A stretch of DNA of 64,000 bases from Luteimonas sp. S4-F44 (GCF_022637415.1 NZ_CP093340.1:2294001-2358000); one strand, 5' to 3'. Positions 25,800 to 36,154 are shown, counted from the first letter of the stretch. A program made the numbers and translations. Notes: generated from the letters alone by a model not told the origin.

Positions 25800-26978
25800 T
25801 CAGACCACGGCGTAGTTCAGCAGCGGCTTGATCGTGCCCCACTCCTTGCAACTCGGGCACTGCCAGTGATGGCTGCGCGCGCCGAAGCCGCACTGCTTGC
25901 AGCGATAGCTGGGATTGCGCACCAGCAACTGCTCGGTGATCAGTCGCAGCTCCTGCAGCGTGCCGGCATGGTCGACCCCGTCGGCGAGCGTGAGATCGAT
26001 CAGCGCCGCCTCGCCGCGAACCGAGGGCCGGTCCTTGAGCTGGCGCGCCAGGTAGGTGCGCGCCGCGTGGACGCCCTCTTCCTGTTCGACCAGCCGCGTG
26101 AGCGCCAGGACCGGCGCCACGCCCGGGTAGTGCTCGGTCATCTGCGATAGGAAATTGCGCGCGCCCGGCGTGTCGCCGACCCGCTCGTAGGCGGCCAGGA
26201 GCGGCCCGAGGATCTCGGGCAGGAAATCGGGATCGTGGCGGGCCGCGCGCTCGAACGCGCGGATCGCCGCGACATCGTTACCGGCATCGATCTCGATCCG
26301 GCCCTCGAGGATACCGGCACGCACCGATCCCGAATCCGCGGCGTAGGCGCGGGCGACCGCCGCGCGCGCCTCGTCGGGGTTGCCGGCCGAACGGTGGCGA
26401 TCGGCCAGCTCACATTCGAACTGCGCAATCAGCTTGCCCATCGGCTCGCCGGTCGCCGCTTCGTAGCGGGTCGCGTTCTCGATCGCCTTGGCCCAGTCGC
26501 GCTCGGCTTGGTAGATGCCGATCAGGTGGCGCAGCGCATGCGGCGCCCGCTGGTCGATGCGGGCCAGATCGCTGAACACCGTCTCGGCGCGGTCGAGCAA
26601 CCCGGACTTCATGTAGTCCTCGCCCAGTGCCAGCAGCGCCTGCACCTTCTGCTGGTCGTTGAGATCGGACCGCTGCACCAGGCCCTGGTGCAGGCGGATC
26701 GCACGGTCGACCTCACCGCGCCGGCGGAACAGGTGGCCGAGCGCGACCTGGGTCTCGAAGGTGTCCTTGTCGAGCTCGGCGATGTGCAGAAACAGCTCGA
26801 TCGCCTTGTCGGGCTGTTCGTTGAGCAGGTAGTTGAGACCGCGGAAATAGGTCGTCGACAGTCGGCTGACCTGGGTGTCGCTGTGCCGCTCGCCGCCGCG
26901 TCGCCCGATCACCCAGCCGCTGAGCGCCGCGATCGGCAGCAGGAGGAAGAACCAGAACCACTCGGTGACAAACGCCAT
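25800..26978 (-). CDS. lapB: Lipopolysaccharide assembly protein LapB (YciM)
   Basis: 392 residues. One N-terminal transmembrane helix (FVTEWFWFFLLLPIAALSGW) anchors a cytoplasmic array of TPR repeats, followed by a C-terminal rubredoxin-like zinc site with C-K-Q-C and C-P-S-C. LapB works with the FtsH protease to control LpxC turnover and so sets LPS synthesis. GGAG lies before the start. Usually the small membrane protein LapA is encoded just upstream; here only about 180 bp separate lapB from ihfB and no lapA is present. The following polysaccharide genes start directly after its stop. Confidence 0.93.
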   Translation of the reverse strand: MAFVTEWFWFFLLLPIAALSGWVIGRRGGERHSDTQVSRLSTTYFRGLNYLLNEQPDKAIELFLHIAELDKDTFETQVALGHLFRRRGEVDRAIRLHQGLVQRSDLNDQQKVQALLALGEDYMKSGLLDRAETVFSDLARIDQRAPHALRHLIGIYQAERDWAKAIENATRYEAATGEPMGKLIAQFECELADRHRSAGNPDEARAAVARAYAADSGSVRAGILEGRIEIDAGNDVAAIRAFERAARHDPDFLPEILGPLLAAYERVGDTPGARNFLSQMTEHYPGVAPVLALTRLVEQEEGVHAARTYLARQLKDRPSVRGEAALIDLTLADGVDHAGTLQELRLITEQLLVRNPSYRCKQCGFGARSHHWQCPSCKEWGTIKPLLNYAVV

Positions 26979-27135
26979 GGATCATGCTCCATCAGGAAGG
27001 TCGCCTTGCATCCCCATCGCGCGGCGCGGTCGATACACGCGACCACGGCATTTCGACGACGGTCGACGGGCCGTCGTCGATCCTAACCGCTCGGGGATCG
27101 GCGGTGCCAACCATGTGCGGCGGCACCAGGCAGAC

Positions 27136-27160
27136 AGAAAACAGCGCGCCTTGGCGCGCT
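27136..27160 (-). terminator. Terminator at the end of ihfB
   Basis: On the minus strand AGCGCGC-CAAG-GCGCGCT forms a 7-bp stem, followed by GTTTTCT. The first stem base overlaps the ihfB stop codon. It separates ihfB from lapB, though the short T-run suggests partial efficiency. Confidence 0.55.
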
Positions 27161-27462
27161 CACTCGTCCGCGGGCAGCGGTTGCACGTCGCTGACGCGAT
27201 CGCGCAGTTCCTTGCCCGGCTTGAAATGCGGGACGTGCTTGCCCGGCAGTGCCACGGCATCACCGGTCTTGGGATTGCGGCCGGTGCGCGGCGGGCGGAA
27301 ATGCAGCGAGAAGCTGCCAAAACCACGGACCTCGATACGATCGCCCGCCGCCAACGCGCCGCCCATCATTTCGAGCATGGCCTTGACCGCCAGGTCGACG
27401 TCCTCGCCCTTGAGGTGGGCCTGCCGCTGGGTCAGCAGTTCGATGAGTTCCGACTTCGTCAT
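27160..27462 (-). CDS. ihfB: Integration host factor subunit beta
   Basis: 100 residues with the HU/IHF DNA-binding core: [14 protein letters not shown] at the N-terminus, the beta-arm signature [21 protein letters not shown] containing the intercalating Pro of the RNPKTG loop, and the family C-terminus [17 protein letters not shown] bends DNA at specific sites for recombination, replication and gene control. It follows rpsA as in most gammaproteobacteria. A hairpin lies between rpsA and this gene, and a further one overlaps its stop. Confidence 0.96.
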   Translation of the reverse strand: MTKSELIELLTQRQAHLKGEDVDLAVKAMLEMMGGALAAGDRIEVRGFGSFSLHFRPPRTGRNPKTGDAVALPGKHVPHFKPGKELRDRVSDVQPLPADE

Positions 27463-27482
27463 ATCTCTGCTTGCAGATGCGC

Positions 27483-27516
27483 AAACGCCGGCCCGGGGAC
27501 GACCCCCGGACCGGCG
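27483..27516 (-). terminator. Strong hairpin between rpsA and ihfB
   Basis: On the minus strand CGCCGGTCCGGGG pairs with CCCCGGGCCGGCG (13 bp with one U-G), loop GTCGT, followed by only three Ts. It could stabilise the end of the abundant rpsA message or lower read-through into ihfB. Confidence 0.6.
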
Positions 27517-27525
27517 CCGAACGCA

Positions 27526-29214
<1,689 letters not shown>

Positions 29215-29328
29215 TTGGTGAATACCTGGTTGATGTCGGACCGGGCCGGCCAGCAACGGAGCACGGTGCCGGAGGTCCACCCGTTGATCGGCCGTCGCGG
29301 GATTGCAGGGCCGTGAGTGTTGGAATGG

Positions 29329-29364
29329 AAAAACACCGGCGCCGCGCCTTGGGCGTGGTGCCGG
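29329..29364 (-). terminator. Terminator or attenuator between cmk and rpsA
   Basis: On the minus strand the stem is CCGGCACCACGCC-CAA-GGCGCGGCGCCGG, 11 pairs with two A-C mismatches, followed by TGTTTTT. It lies about 115 nt before the rpsA start, so it may end the cmk message or control entry into rpsA. Confidence 0.5.
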
Positions 29365-29479
29365 AACCGTTGGAGCGATGACGCGGTGTTGCGGTTGCGG
29401 CATGCGACCGGACGCTCCGTCCGGGGCACGCGACTGCTGGACACGCCGGCGACGGCAGGCGCGCGGGACCGGACCTCTT

Positions 29480-30160
29480 TTAGTCCATGCGCGCCGGCAG
29501 CAGCGCCAGCACCTGCGCCACGACGGCCTCGATGCCTCGGCCGGTGGTGTCGATGCGGACGGCCTCCTCGGCCGGCCGCAACGGCGCCACTGCGCGACTG
29601 GCATCGCGGGCGTCACGCGCGAGGATCTCGCGCAGCAGACCGTCCATTGTCACCGAAACCCCCTTGCCCTTCAACTGTTTATAGCGACGCTCGGCGCGTT
29701 CCTCAGCGCTCGCGGTCAGAAACACCTTCCAGCGCGCGTCGGGAAAGATGACCGTGCCCATGTCGCGCCCATCGGCGACCAGCCCCGGCGGCGTCCTGAA
29801 TGCGCGCTGCCGGTCCTTGAGCGCCGCCCGGACCTCGGGAATGGCCGCGATCGCCGAGGCCGCCGCCCCTGCGGTCTCGGTCCGGAGCTCGTCGGTGGCG
29901 TCGTGCCCGTTGACGATCACCCGCGGCTCGCCGAAGGCATCGTCGCGGAACGCGATCGTGGTGTCGAACGCGCAGCGCACCAGCGCGCCGGCATCGCCCA
30001 GGTCGAGATCGGCCCAGCCGGCCGCCACTGCGACCGCCCGGTACAAGGCGCCCGAGTCCAGGTAATGCCAGCCCAGCCGCTGCGCGACCGCCCGACTGAT
30101 CGTGCCTTTGCCCGACCCGGAGGGCCCGTCGATCGTCAACACCGGCGTCTCGGCCGTCAT
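29480..30160 (-). CDS. cmk: Cytidylate kinase
   Basis: 226 residues from the ATG at 30160, which has AGGAG in front; a longer frame lacks a binding site. The P-loop is [14 protein letters not shown] at the N-terminus, followed by [12 protein letters not shown], the CMP-binding [13 protein letters not shown] and the lid RYKQLKGKG. It phosphorylates CMP and dCMP for nucleotide recycling. The cmk-rpsA-ihfB order is widely conserved. A separate hairpin lies in the 265-bp gap to rpsA. Confidence 0.96.
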   Translation of the reverse strand: MTAETPVLTIDGPSGSGKGTISRAVAQRLGWHYLDSGALYRAVAVAAGWADLDLGDAGALVRCAFDTTIAFRDDAFGEPRVIVNGHDATDELRTETAGAAASAIAAIPEVRAALKDRQRAFRTPPGLVADGRDMGTVIFPDARWKVFLTASAEERAERRYKQLKGKGVSVTMDGLLREILARDARDASRAVAPLRPAEEAVRIDTTGRGIEAVVAQVLALLPARMD

Positions 30161-30198
30161 TTGCGTCTCCTGCGCATGGCGCCCGAAGCCCCAAGCGC

Positions 30199-30228
30199 TT
30201 GAATCAGGTGGAAATAAGCCGCTAGAAT
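30199..30228 (+). promoter_or_regulatory. Promoter for rpmJ
   Basis: TTGAAT (30199-30204), 18-bp spacer, TAGAAT (30223-30228). It is divergent from cmk and gives a leader of about 33 nt. Confidence 0.6.
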
Positions 30229-30267
30229 AGCCGGCTTGCCGTTCGTATCCCATCCCAGAGGTTTGTC

Positions 30268-30393
30268 ATGAAGGTCCTGTCGTCCCTGAAGTCGGCGAAG
30301 ACCCGCCACCGCGATTGCAAGGTTGTGCGTCGCCGCGGCAAGGTCTTCGTGATCTGCAAGTCCAATCCCCGCTTCAAGGCGCGTCAGCGCTAA
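30268..30393 (+). CDS. rpmJ: 50S ribosomal protein L36 (zinc-independent, C-minus type)
   Basis: A 41-residue protein: it begins [17 protein letters not shown] and ends NPRFKARQR, clearly L36. Of the four zinc ligands of the canonical form (three Cys and one His) only C17 and C30 remain; His stands at 14 and Phe near the terminal ligand. This is the YkgO-like C-minus version that works without zinc. L36 is the smallest large-subunit protein. AGAGG (30257-30261) lies upstream and a recognisable promoter precedes it. The gene stands alone, not in the spc operon, as is usual for this version. Confidence 0.93.
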
Positions 30394-30611
30394 GAGCGAG
30401 GCGGAGCACGCGCGCCTCGGCGCCGTGGTGTTCCGGCAATTCTGCGCCAGCCCTGCGGGCCGGGCGCGGCACGCGGGGGCCGCAGCGATGCGGCCCTTCG
30501 TCGTATCGGCGCCGGCCGCATGCAGCGCCGTTGCAGGCCGTCTGCTACATACCGCGATGCGGCAGGAGTCCTCGGTCCTGCCCCTCCCCGTTCGCAGGCC
30601 AGGAGTCCGTC

Positions 30612-30956
30612 ATGTCGCGTTCCACCGTCACGATGTTCGCAGCCGCCGCGCTCGGCGCCACCTTGTTGCTCGGCACCGCACCGGCCACGGCAGACACCCT
30701 GCTGGTCGACCGCAGCCGACAGCCGGCCGGGCTGACCGTCCCCGCACGCGGTATGACGATGGCCCAGGTCGAGGCCGACTTCGGCGCACCGTCCCAGCGG
30801 CTCGAACCGCGCGGCGGTCAGAAGCGGCAATGGCCGACGATCCACCGCTGGGTCTACCCCGCCTTCACCGTCTATTTCGAGCGCAACCGGGTCGTCGACA
30901 CGGTCGCCAATCGCGCGACCGCGTCCGAGATCGGTCCCAAGCCCGCCATCCGTTGA
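30612..30956 (+). CDS. Small secreted protein with an SmpA/OmlA-like motif
   Basis: 114 residues from an ATG with AGGAG 6 bp upstream. A signal peptide (MFAAAALGATLLLGTAPATA) is followed by GMTMAQVEADFGAPSQR, resembling the G-M-[TS]-x-x-x-V-x-x-x-[LF]-G-x-P motif of SmpA/BamE-type proteins, then WPTIHRWVYPAFTVYFERNRVVDTV. I recognise it as a small conserved protein of xanthomonads of unknown function; the motif alone does not make it a BAM component and there is no lipobox Cys. It ends 4 bp before aguA, so it may be co-transcribed with the agmatine genes. Start and expression are well supported; function is open. Confidence 0.72.
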   Translation: MSRSTVTMFAAAALGATLLLGTAPATADTLLVDRSRQPAGLTVPARGMTMAQVEADFGAPSQRLEPRGGQKRQWPTIHRWVYPAFTVYFERNRVVDTVANRATASEIGPKPAIR

Positions 30957-30960
30957 GTCC

Positions 30961-32001
30961 ATGACCAAGACCGCAATGCGTTTCCCCGCGGAGTGGGAGC
31001 CCCAGTCCGCCATCCTGATCGCCTGGCCGACCGAAGACACCGACTGGGCCGAGCGCCTGGGCGAGGTCGAGGACACCTACATCGCACTGGTTTCCGCCAT
31101 CACCCGCTTCCAGCCGGTGCTGATCTGCGTGCCCGACGAGGACGTCCAGAGCTACGCCTATGTGCGCCTGGCCTCCAACCGGGTCGACATGGACCGCGTG
31201 CGCTTCGTCGAGGCGGCCTACGACGACACCTGGCTGCGCGATTCGGGGCCGATCACCCTGGTGGGCGACGACGCATTCGTTCTCAACGACTTCCGCTTCA
31301 CCGGCTGGGGCGGCAAGTTCGAGGCCAGCCGCGACGACCTGCTGGTCGGGCATCTGCATGCGGCCGGGCTGTTCGAAGGCCGCGCCCAGCGCCGGCAGAT
31401 CGACTTCGCATTGGAAGGCGGTGCGATCGAGACCGACGGTGCCGGCACGCTGCTCACGACGTGGCGCTGCCTGCACGAGCGTCATCCCGAAACCTCGCGC
31501 GAAGCGCTGAGCGCGCGGCTGGCGGATTGGCTGGCACAGGACCGCGTGCTGTGGCTCGATCACGGCTACCTCGAGGGCGACGACACCGATGCGCACATCG
31601 ATACGCTCGCGCGGTTCGCGCCGGGCGATGCGATCGTCTTCCAGGCCTGCGACGACGCGGACGACCCGCACCACGCCGAACTGCAGGCGATGGCCAACGA
31701 GATCGCGGCGCTGCGCACGTCCGGCGGCACGCCGTATCGGTTGTTCCCGCTGCCGTGGGCGCGTCCGATCCTCGACCAGGGCCGTCGCCTGGCCGCCAGC
31801 TATGCGAACTACCTGATCCTCAACGGCGCGGTGCTGATGCCCGCCTATGGCGACCCGGCCGACGAAGCCGCCGCCGCCGTGCTGGCCCAGGCGTATCCGG
31901 GGCGCGAGATCGTGCAGGTGCCCTGTCGCCCACTGATCTGGCAGAACGGCAGCCTGCACTGCATCACCATGCAGTTGCCGGAGGGGCTGCTCGCAAGCTG
32001 A
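30961..32001 (+). CDS. aguA: Agmatine deiminase
   Basis: 346 residues of the peptidyl-arginine-deiminase-like family. Guanidine-site and catalytic segments are visible: FPAEWEPQSAILIAWP, YDDTWLRDSGP, FALEGGAIETDG, LDHGYLEGDDTDAHID and the nucleophile Cys334 in WQNGSLHC. The enzyme converts agmatine to N-carbamoylputrescine. The next step, AguB, is encoded 1.4 kb downstream on the same strand, with a serine hydrolase gene between. Together they form a plant-like route from agmatine to putrescine. Confidence 0.94.
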   Translation: MTKTAMRFPAEWEPQSAILIAWPTEDTDWAERLGEVEDTYIALVSAITRFQPVLICVPDEDVQSYAYVRLASNRVDMDRVRFVEAAYDDTWLRDSGPITLVGDDAFVLNDFRFTGWGGKFEASRDDLLVGHLHAAGLFEGRAQRRQIDFALEGGAIETDGAGTLLTTWRCLHERHPETSREALSARLADWLAQDRVLWLDHGYLEGDDTDAHIDTLARFAPGDAIVFQACDDADDPHHAELQAMANEIAALRTSGGTPYRLFPLPWARPILDQGRRLAASYANYLILNGAVLMPAYGDPADEAAAAVLAQAYPGREIVQVPCRPLIWQNGSLHCITMQLPEGLLAS

Positions 32002-32100
32002 GCTGCGCGGTCTCTCGGCCGCGAAGCGGGAACATGACCAACGGCACTGGAGGGTGACTACACGTGTCGCCAATCTGGCCCGCCGCCTGGAGTGCTTTCG

Positions 32101-33303
32101 ATGCCCCGCCCCGTGCTTGCCGCCATTGCGGCCTTGCTGTTGTCCGCCACGGCGCTGGCGTCCGCGCCGGGCCAGGACACCACCGCCGATGCCCTGGCTC
32201 GGTTGCAGGCGGCCTCGACGGTCGCCGAATCCGATGCGTTGCTGATCGTCCACGACGGCCGCGTGCTGGTCGACACCGCCACCGACCCGGCGCGCGCACC
32301 GATCGAACTGATGTCGGCGACCAAGTCGGTGGTGGCGCTGGGCGTGGGCCTGCTGCTGGCCGACGGCAAGCTGGACTCACTCGACACCCCCGTCCATACC
32401 TTCTTCCCCGAATGGGCGCAGGGCCGCAAGCGCGAGATCACCGTGCGCATGCTGCTCGACCACACCTCCGGCCTGCAGAACGCGCCCAATGCCGGCGAGG
32501 AGATCTATCCGGCGCCCGACGCCGTGCAGCTCGCGCTCGCCGCCGAACTGTCGACGCCGCCGGGCGAGGTCTTCGCCTACAACAACAAGGCGACCAACCT
32601 GCTGGCCGGTGTGATCGGCAAGGCCGCGGGACGGCCGATGGACGTGTACCTCAACGAGCGGCTGTTCCAGCCGCTGGGCATCGTGCCGGGTCCGTGGTAC
32701 CGGGATGCGTCGGGCCAGCCGCACGGCATGGCCGGCCTGCCGCTGACCGCGCACGATGCGGCCAAGATCGGCCGCCTGCTGCTCGACGATGGCGTGACTC
32801 CCGACGGCAAGCGCCTGCTGCCCGAAGGATTCGTCACTGCGCTGTACACGCCGGGACCGCGTTCGGCGCGCGTGGGGCTGCTGTGGTGGCGGATCCCGGC
32901 CTGGCAGGTCCTGCGCCTGCGCCCCGAGGCCGTCGATGCCGCCCGCGCGCGCGAGGCCGACCCGCGCTGGATCGAGGCTCTGACGCACTTGCGCGATCGA
33001 CCGTTGGCGGGCACCGCCGGCCTGCGCGCCGCGCTCGGCGAGTTGCTGGGCGATGACTGGCCGGCGATCTACGCCCGCGAGGTCAGCGAGCGCGGCATCG
33101 CACGCGCCGACCTGTTCGACGAGGACACCGGGCCAGTGGTGGCCTACGCCGCCGAGGGCTTCCTGGGGCAGTACATCGTCGTCGTGCCCGACAAGCGCCT
33201 GGTCGCGGTGCGGCAGATCCGGCGCCGCGATACCCCGCACGCACCGGCGCTGGACTATCCGGGTTTCACGGCCGACGTCGTCGCACTCGCGGCCACGCTT
33301 TGA
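32101..33303 (+). CDS. Beta-lactamase-fold serine hydrolase (class C beta-lactamase/DD-peptidase family)
   Basis: 400 residues from the ATG at 32101, preceded by GGAG; a GTG nine bases earlier is possible. A signal peptide (VLAAIAALLLSATALA) sends it out of the cytoplasm. The SxxK motif is S72-A-T-K75 and the YxN motif Y160-N-N162, so the serine acylation machinery is present. A segment of roughly 80 residues (about 260-340) separates the usual core from its C-terminal strand. The family includes DD-peptidases, esterases and D-aminopeptidases; most chromosomal members do not confer resistance, so no antibiotic function is claimed. Its place between aguA and aguB is unexplained. Confidence 0.85.
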   Translation: MPRPVLAAIAALLLSATALASAPGQDTTADALARLQAASTVAESDALLIVHDGRVLVDTATDPARAPIELMSATKSVVALGVGLLLADGKLDSLDTPVHTFFPEWAQGRKREITVRMLLDHTSGLQNAPNAGEEIYPAPDAVQLALAAELSTPPGEVFAYNNKATNLLAGVIGKAAGRPMDVYLNERLFQPLGIVPGPWYRDASGQPHGMAGLPLTAHDAAKIGRLLLDDGVTPDGKRLLPEGFVTALYTPGPRSARVGLLWWRIPAWQVLRLRPEAVDAARAREADPRWIEALTHLRDRPLAGTAGLRAALGELLGDDWPAIYAREVSERGIARADLFDEDTGPVVAYAAEGFLGQYIVVVPDKRLVAVRQIRRRDTPHAPALDYPGFTADVVALAATL

Positions 33304-33394
33304 CGCGCTCTGAACGGCAGTGGCCGACGCGCGGGCGCGCGCGTCCTTCCGCGTTAGCATGGTCGGCCTTTTCGAGTCCCGTATCGTTGCCGCC

Positions 33395-34297
33395 ATGACC
33401 CGCAAGACCACCCTGCCCGTCGCGCTGATCCAGGAACGCGCCATCATCGATCGCGGCGCCGACAACGCCGAGGCCAACCTGTCGGTCATCGAGGCGCGTG
33501 TGCGCGAGGCCGCCGCCCAGGGCGCGCGGCTGGTGCTGCTGCAGGAACTGCACAACGGCGCGTACTTCTGCCAGGAAGAGAACGTCGACGCGTTCGATCT
33601 CGCCGAGCCGATCCCCGGCCCGAGCACCGAGCGCCTGTCCGCACTCGCCCGCCAGCACAAGGTGGTCCTGGTCAGTTCGCTGTTCGAGCGCCGCGCCGCC
33701 GGCCTGTACCACAACACCGGCGTGGTGTTCGACGCCGACGGCAGCCTGGCGGGCAAGTACCGCAAGATGCACATTCCCGACGATCCGGGCTTCTATGAGA
33801 AGTTCTACTTCACCCCGGGCGATCTGGGATTCAAGCCGATCGACACCTCGGTCGGCCGGCTCGGTCTGCTGGTGTGCTGGGACCAGTGGTATCCCGAGGC
33901 CGCCAGGCTGATGGCGCTGGCGGGCGCGGACCTGTTGCTGTATCCGACGGCGATCGGCTGGGATCCGGGTGACGACGACGCGGAGAAGACCCGCCAACGC
34001 GATGCCTGGATCCTCAGCCACCGCGGGCACGCGGTGGCCAACGGGCTGCCGGTGCTCTCGTGCAACCGGGTCGGCCACGAGCCCTCACCGCTGGGCGCAG
34101 CCGGCATCGACTTCTGGGGCAACAGCCACGTGCTCGGTCCGCAGGGCGAGTTTCTCGCCCAGGCCGGTGGCGATCCGACGCTGCTGACCTGCGAGGTTGA
34201 CTTGGGGCGCAGCGAGCACGTGCGCCGGATCTGGCCGTTCCTCCGCGACCGCAGGATCGATGCCTACGGCGATCTGCTCAAGCGCTACATCGACTGA
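33395..34297 (+). CDS. aguB: N-carbamoylputrescine amidohydrolase
   Basis: 300 residues from the ATG at 33395; an upstream in-frame start would add 25 unrelated residues. The carbon-nitrogen hydrolase triad is E51 in LLQELHNGAYF, K124 in KYRKMHIP and C161 in LLVCWDQWYPE. The motif FCQEENVDAFDLAEPIPGP and the closing HVRRIWPFLRDRRIDAY are strongly AguB-like. It splits N-carbamoylputrescine into putrescine, ammonia and CO2, completing the agmatine route begun by AguA. It is followed within 5 bp by a GNAT gene. Confidence 0.95.
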   Translation: MTRKTTLPVALIQERAIIDRGADNAEANLSVIEARVREAAAQGARLVLLQELHNGAYFCQEENVDAFDLAEPIPGPSTERLSALARQHKVVLVSSLFERRAAGLYHNTGVVFDADGSLAGKYRKMHIPDDPGFYEKFYFTPGDLGFKPIDTSVGRLGLLVCWDQWYPEAARLMALAGADLLLYPTAIGWDPGDDDAEKTRQRDAWILSHRGHAVANGLPVLSCNRVGHEPSPLGAAGIDFWGNSHVLGPQGEFLAQAGGDPTLLTCEVDLGRSEHVRRIWPFLRDRRIDAYGDLLKRYID

Positions 34298-34302
34298 CGC
34301 CG

Positions 34303-34848
34303 GTGGCCGTCCCCACTTCCGGCGTCGTGATCCGCGATGCGCACGACGGCGACCTCGAGGCGATCGCCGCGCTCTATGCGCGGGAGGTCGTCGACGGCGT
34401 GGCCACCTACGAGTACGACGCGCCGGACAGCGACGAGATGCGACGACGCTGGTCGGCGCTGCGCCAGGCCGGCTTTCCATATCTGGTCGCAGAACGCGAC
34501 GGCCGCTTCGCCGGTTATGCCTATGCCGGCGGTTTCCGAACGCGCATCGGCTATCGCTTCACCGTCGAAAGCTCGGTCTACGTCCTGCCGGCGCTGCACG
34601 GTCAGGGCGTCGGACGTCGGCTGATGGACGCACTGATCGAGACCTGCACGCAGCGCGGCTTCCGCCAGATGATCGCGGTGATCGGCCCACCGCTGGACGG
34701 CCCGTCCGTCCGGTTCCACGCACGCCTGGGCTTTGAGACCGTCGGCGTGCTGCCGGGCTCGGGGCGCAAGCATGGACGCTGGCTCGACACCATCTTGATG
34801 CAGCGCGCGTTGGGCGACGGCGCCACCACCCCACCCGAGGACGACTGA
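34303..34848 (+). CDS. GNAT N-acetyltransferase (phosphinothricin/methionine-sulfoximine acetyltransferase-like)
   Basis: 181 residues from a GTG 5 bp after aguB. The acetyl-CoA-binding loop is QGVGRRLMDAL, preceded by the beta-strand RFTVESSVYVLPALHG. The order I-R-D-A-x-x-x-D, Y-A-R-E-V-V-D, AGYAYAGGFRTRIGYRFTVE and the C-terminal FHARLGFETVGVLPGSGRKHGRWLDT fits the YncA/Pat group that acetylates methionine sulfoximine, phosphinothricin or related amino-acid analogues. The natural substrate is not certain, and the closeness to aguB and the TraB gene gives no clear clue. Confidence 0.85.
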   Translation: MAVPTSGVVIRDAHDGDLEAIAALYAREVVDGVATYEYDAPDSDEMRRRWSALRQAGFPYLVAERDGRFAGYAYAGGFRTRIGYRFTVESSVYVLPALHGQGVGRRLMDALIETCTQRGFRQMIAVIGPPLDGPSVRFHARLGFETVGVLPGSGRKHGRWLDTILMQRALGDGATTPPEDD

Positions 34849-34852
34849 CCCG

Positions 34853-36064
34853 ATGACCGATTCCGCCGCCACCCCGTCCTGGCAGACGCAGCCGCACGCG
34901 ATCGTCGAGCGCGACGGCGTGCGCTACACGCTGCTGGGCACCGCCCACGTCTCGAAAGTCAGCGTGGAGGCGGTCGAGGACGCGATCGGCAGCGGCGCGT
35001 TCGACATGGTCGCGGTCGAACTCGACCCGCAGCGCCTGCAGGCGATCACCGATCCCGACGCGCTGGGCCAGCTCAATCTGGTCGACGTGATCCGCAAGGG
35101 CCGGGTCGCGCTGTTCGCGGCCAATCTGGCGCTGTCGGCCTACCAGCGCCGACTCGCCGAGCAGCTCGGCATCGAGCCTGGCGCCGAACTCAAGCGTGCG
35201 GTCGCGCTCGCCGATGCCCGGGGACTGCCGGTCGCGCTGATCGACCGCGATGTCGGCCTGACCTTCCGACGCACGTCGTCTCGGCTCGGGCTGATGGGCA
35301 AGCTGCGACTCGGCGGCAGCCTGATGTCGGGCCTGCTGACCAACGAGGAGATGGGCGAGGACGAGATCGAGAAGCTCAAACAAGGCGACATGCTCGAGTC
35401 GAGCTTCGGCGATTTCGCGCGCAGCGATCCCAAACTCTACGAGACGATCATTGCCGAGCGCGACCGCTACATGGCCGCGCGCCTGCGCGGCGATGTCGGC
35501 CAGGCCCGCGAGGTACTGGCGGTCGTCGGCGCCGGCCACCTGGCCGGCATCGCGCGTCACCTTGCCGAAGACACGCAGGCGCCCTCGGCGATCCGCACGG
35601 AGCTGGAACAGGCGCCGAGCACGCGTCGATTCCCGTGGTTCACCACCCTGCTGATGGCGCTGATCCTGGCGATGATCGGCTGGGGTTACTGGCATGGCGG
35701 CGTCGACGTCGGCCGCCAGTTGCTCGAGGAATGGGTGCTGATCACTGCGGCATTCGCGGCGCTGGGCGCGATCGCCGCCGCCGCGCACCCGCTGGGCATC
35801 CTGGCCGCGGCGATTGCCGCGCCGCTCAAGCCGTTCCGCCCGCCGGGCGTCTCGCCCGGCCTGTTCAGTGCGCTGATCGAGGCGCACATGCGCAAGCCCG
35901 CCTACAGCGACTTCCTGGCCCTGCGCGACGATGCCGGCACGTTCCGCGGCTGGTACCGCAATCGCGTCTCGCGGACGATCCTCAACTTCCTGTTCACCAA
36001 CCTGGGGTCGAGCATCGGCGTGTGGGTGGCGGGCCTTCGGATCTTCGGCAAGCTGCTGCACTGA
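34853..36064 (+). CDS. TraB/PrgY family membrane protein
   Basis: 403 residues. The N-terminal soluble domain carries the family signature LLGTAHVSKVSVEAVEDAI and FDMVAVELDPQRL, a metallopeptidase-like core also found in Tiki/TraB proteins (GTAH plus a conserved Glu), and VVGAGHLAGI. The C-terminal half has about four transmembrane segments (TLLMALILAMIGWGYWHG, ITAAFAALGAIAAAAHPLG). In Enterococcus the relative PrgY/TraB reduces pheromone activity; the role in Gram-negative bacteria is unknown. It is the last gene of the plus-strand run and converges on the RND genes. Confidence 0.85.
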   Translation: MTDSAATPSWQTQPHAIVERDGVRYTLLGTAHVSKVSVEAVEDAIGSGAFDMVAVELDPQRLQAITDPDALGQLNLVDVIRKGRVALFAANLALSAYQRRLAEQLGIEPGAELKRAVALADARGLPVALIDRDVGLTFRRTSSRLGLMGKLRLGGSLMSGLLTNEEMGEDEIEKLKQGDMLESSFGDFARSDPKLYETIIAERDRYMAARLRGDVGQAREVLAVVGAGHLAGIARHLAEDTQAPSAIRTELEQAPSTRRFPWFTTLLMALILAMIGWGYWHGGVDVGRQLLEEWVLITAAFAALGAIAAAAHPLGILAAAIAAPLKPFRPPGVSPGLFSALIEAHMRKPAYSDFLALRDDAGTFRGWYRNRVSRTILNFLFTNLGSSIGVWVAGLRIFGKLLH

Positions 36065-36115
36065 CGCCGCGACACGCAGTCCGGCGCCGACCACCGGGTA
36101 TTCAGGACGGAATGA

Positions 36116-36146
36116 ATGGCCCGCGCCGCCAAGCGCCGCGGGCCAT
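36116..36146. terminator. Hairpin between convergent TraB and RND genes
   Basis: ATGGCCCGCG (36116-36125) and CGCGGGCCAT (36137-36146) form a 10-bp perfect stem with an 11-base loop. There is no T-run, so it is a candidate bidirectional terminator or RNA end structure only. Confidence 0.45.
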
Positions 36147-36154
36147 GGAGGACA

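Noticed and set aside
32101..33303. Antibiotic-resistance beta-lactamase
   Set aside because: SxxK and YxN motifs define the superfamily but not resistance; most such chromosomal proteins are peptidases or esterases, and there is no AmpR-like regulator nearby.
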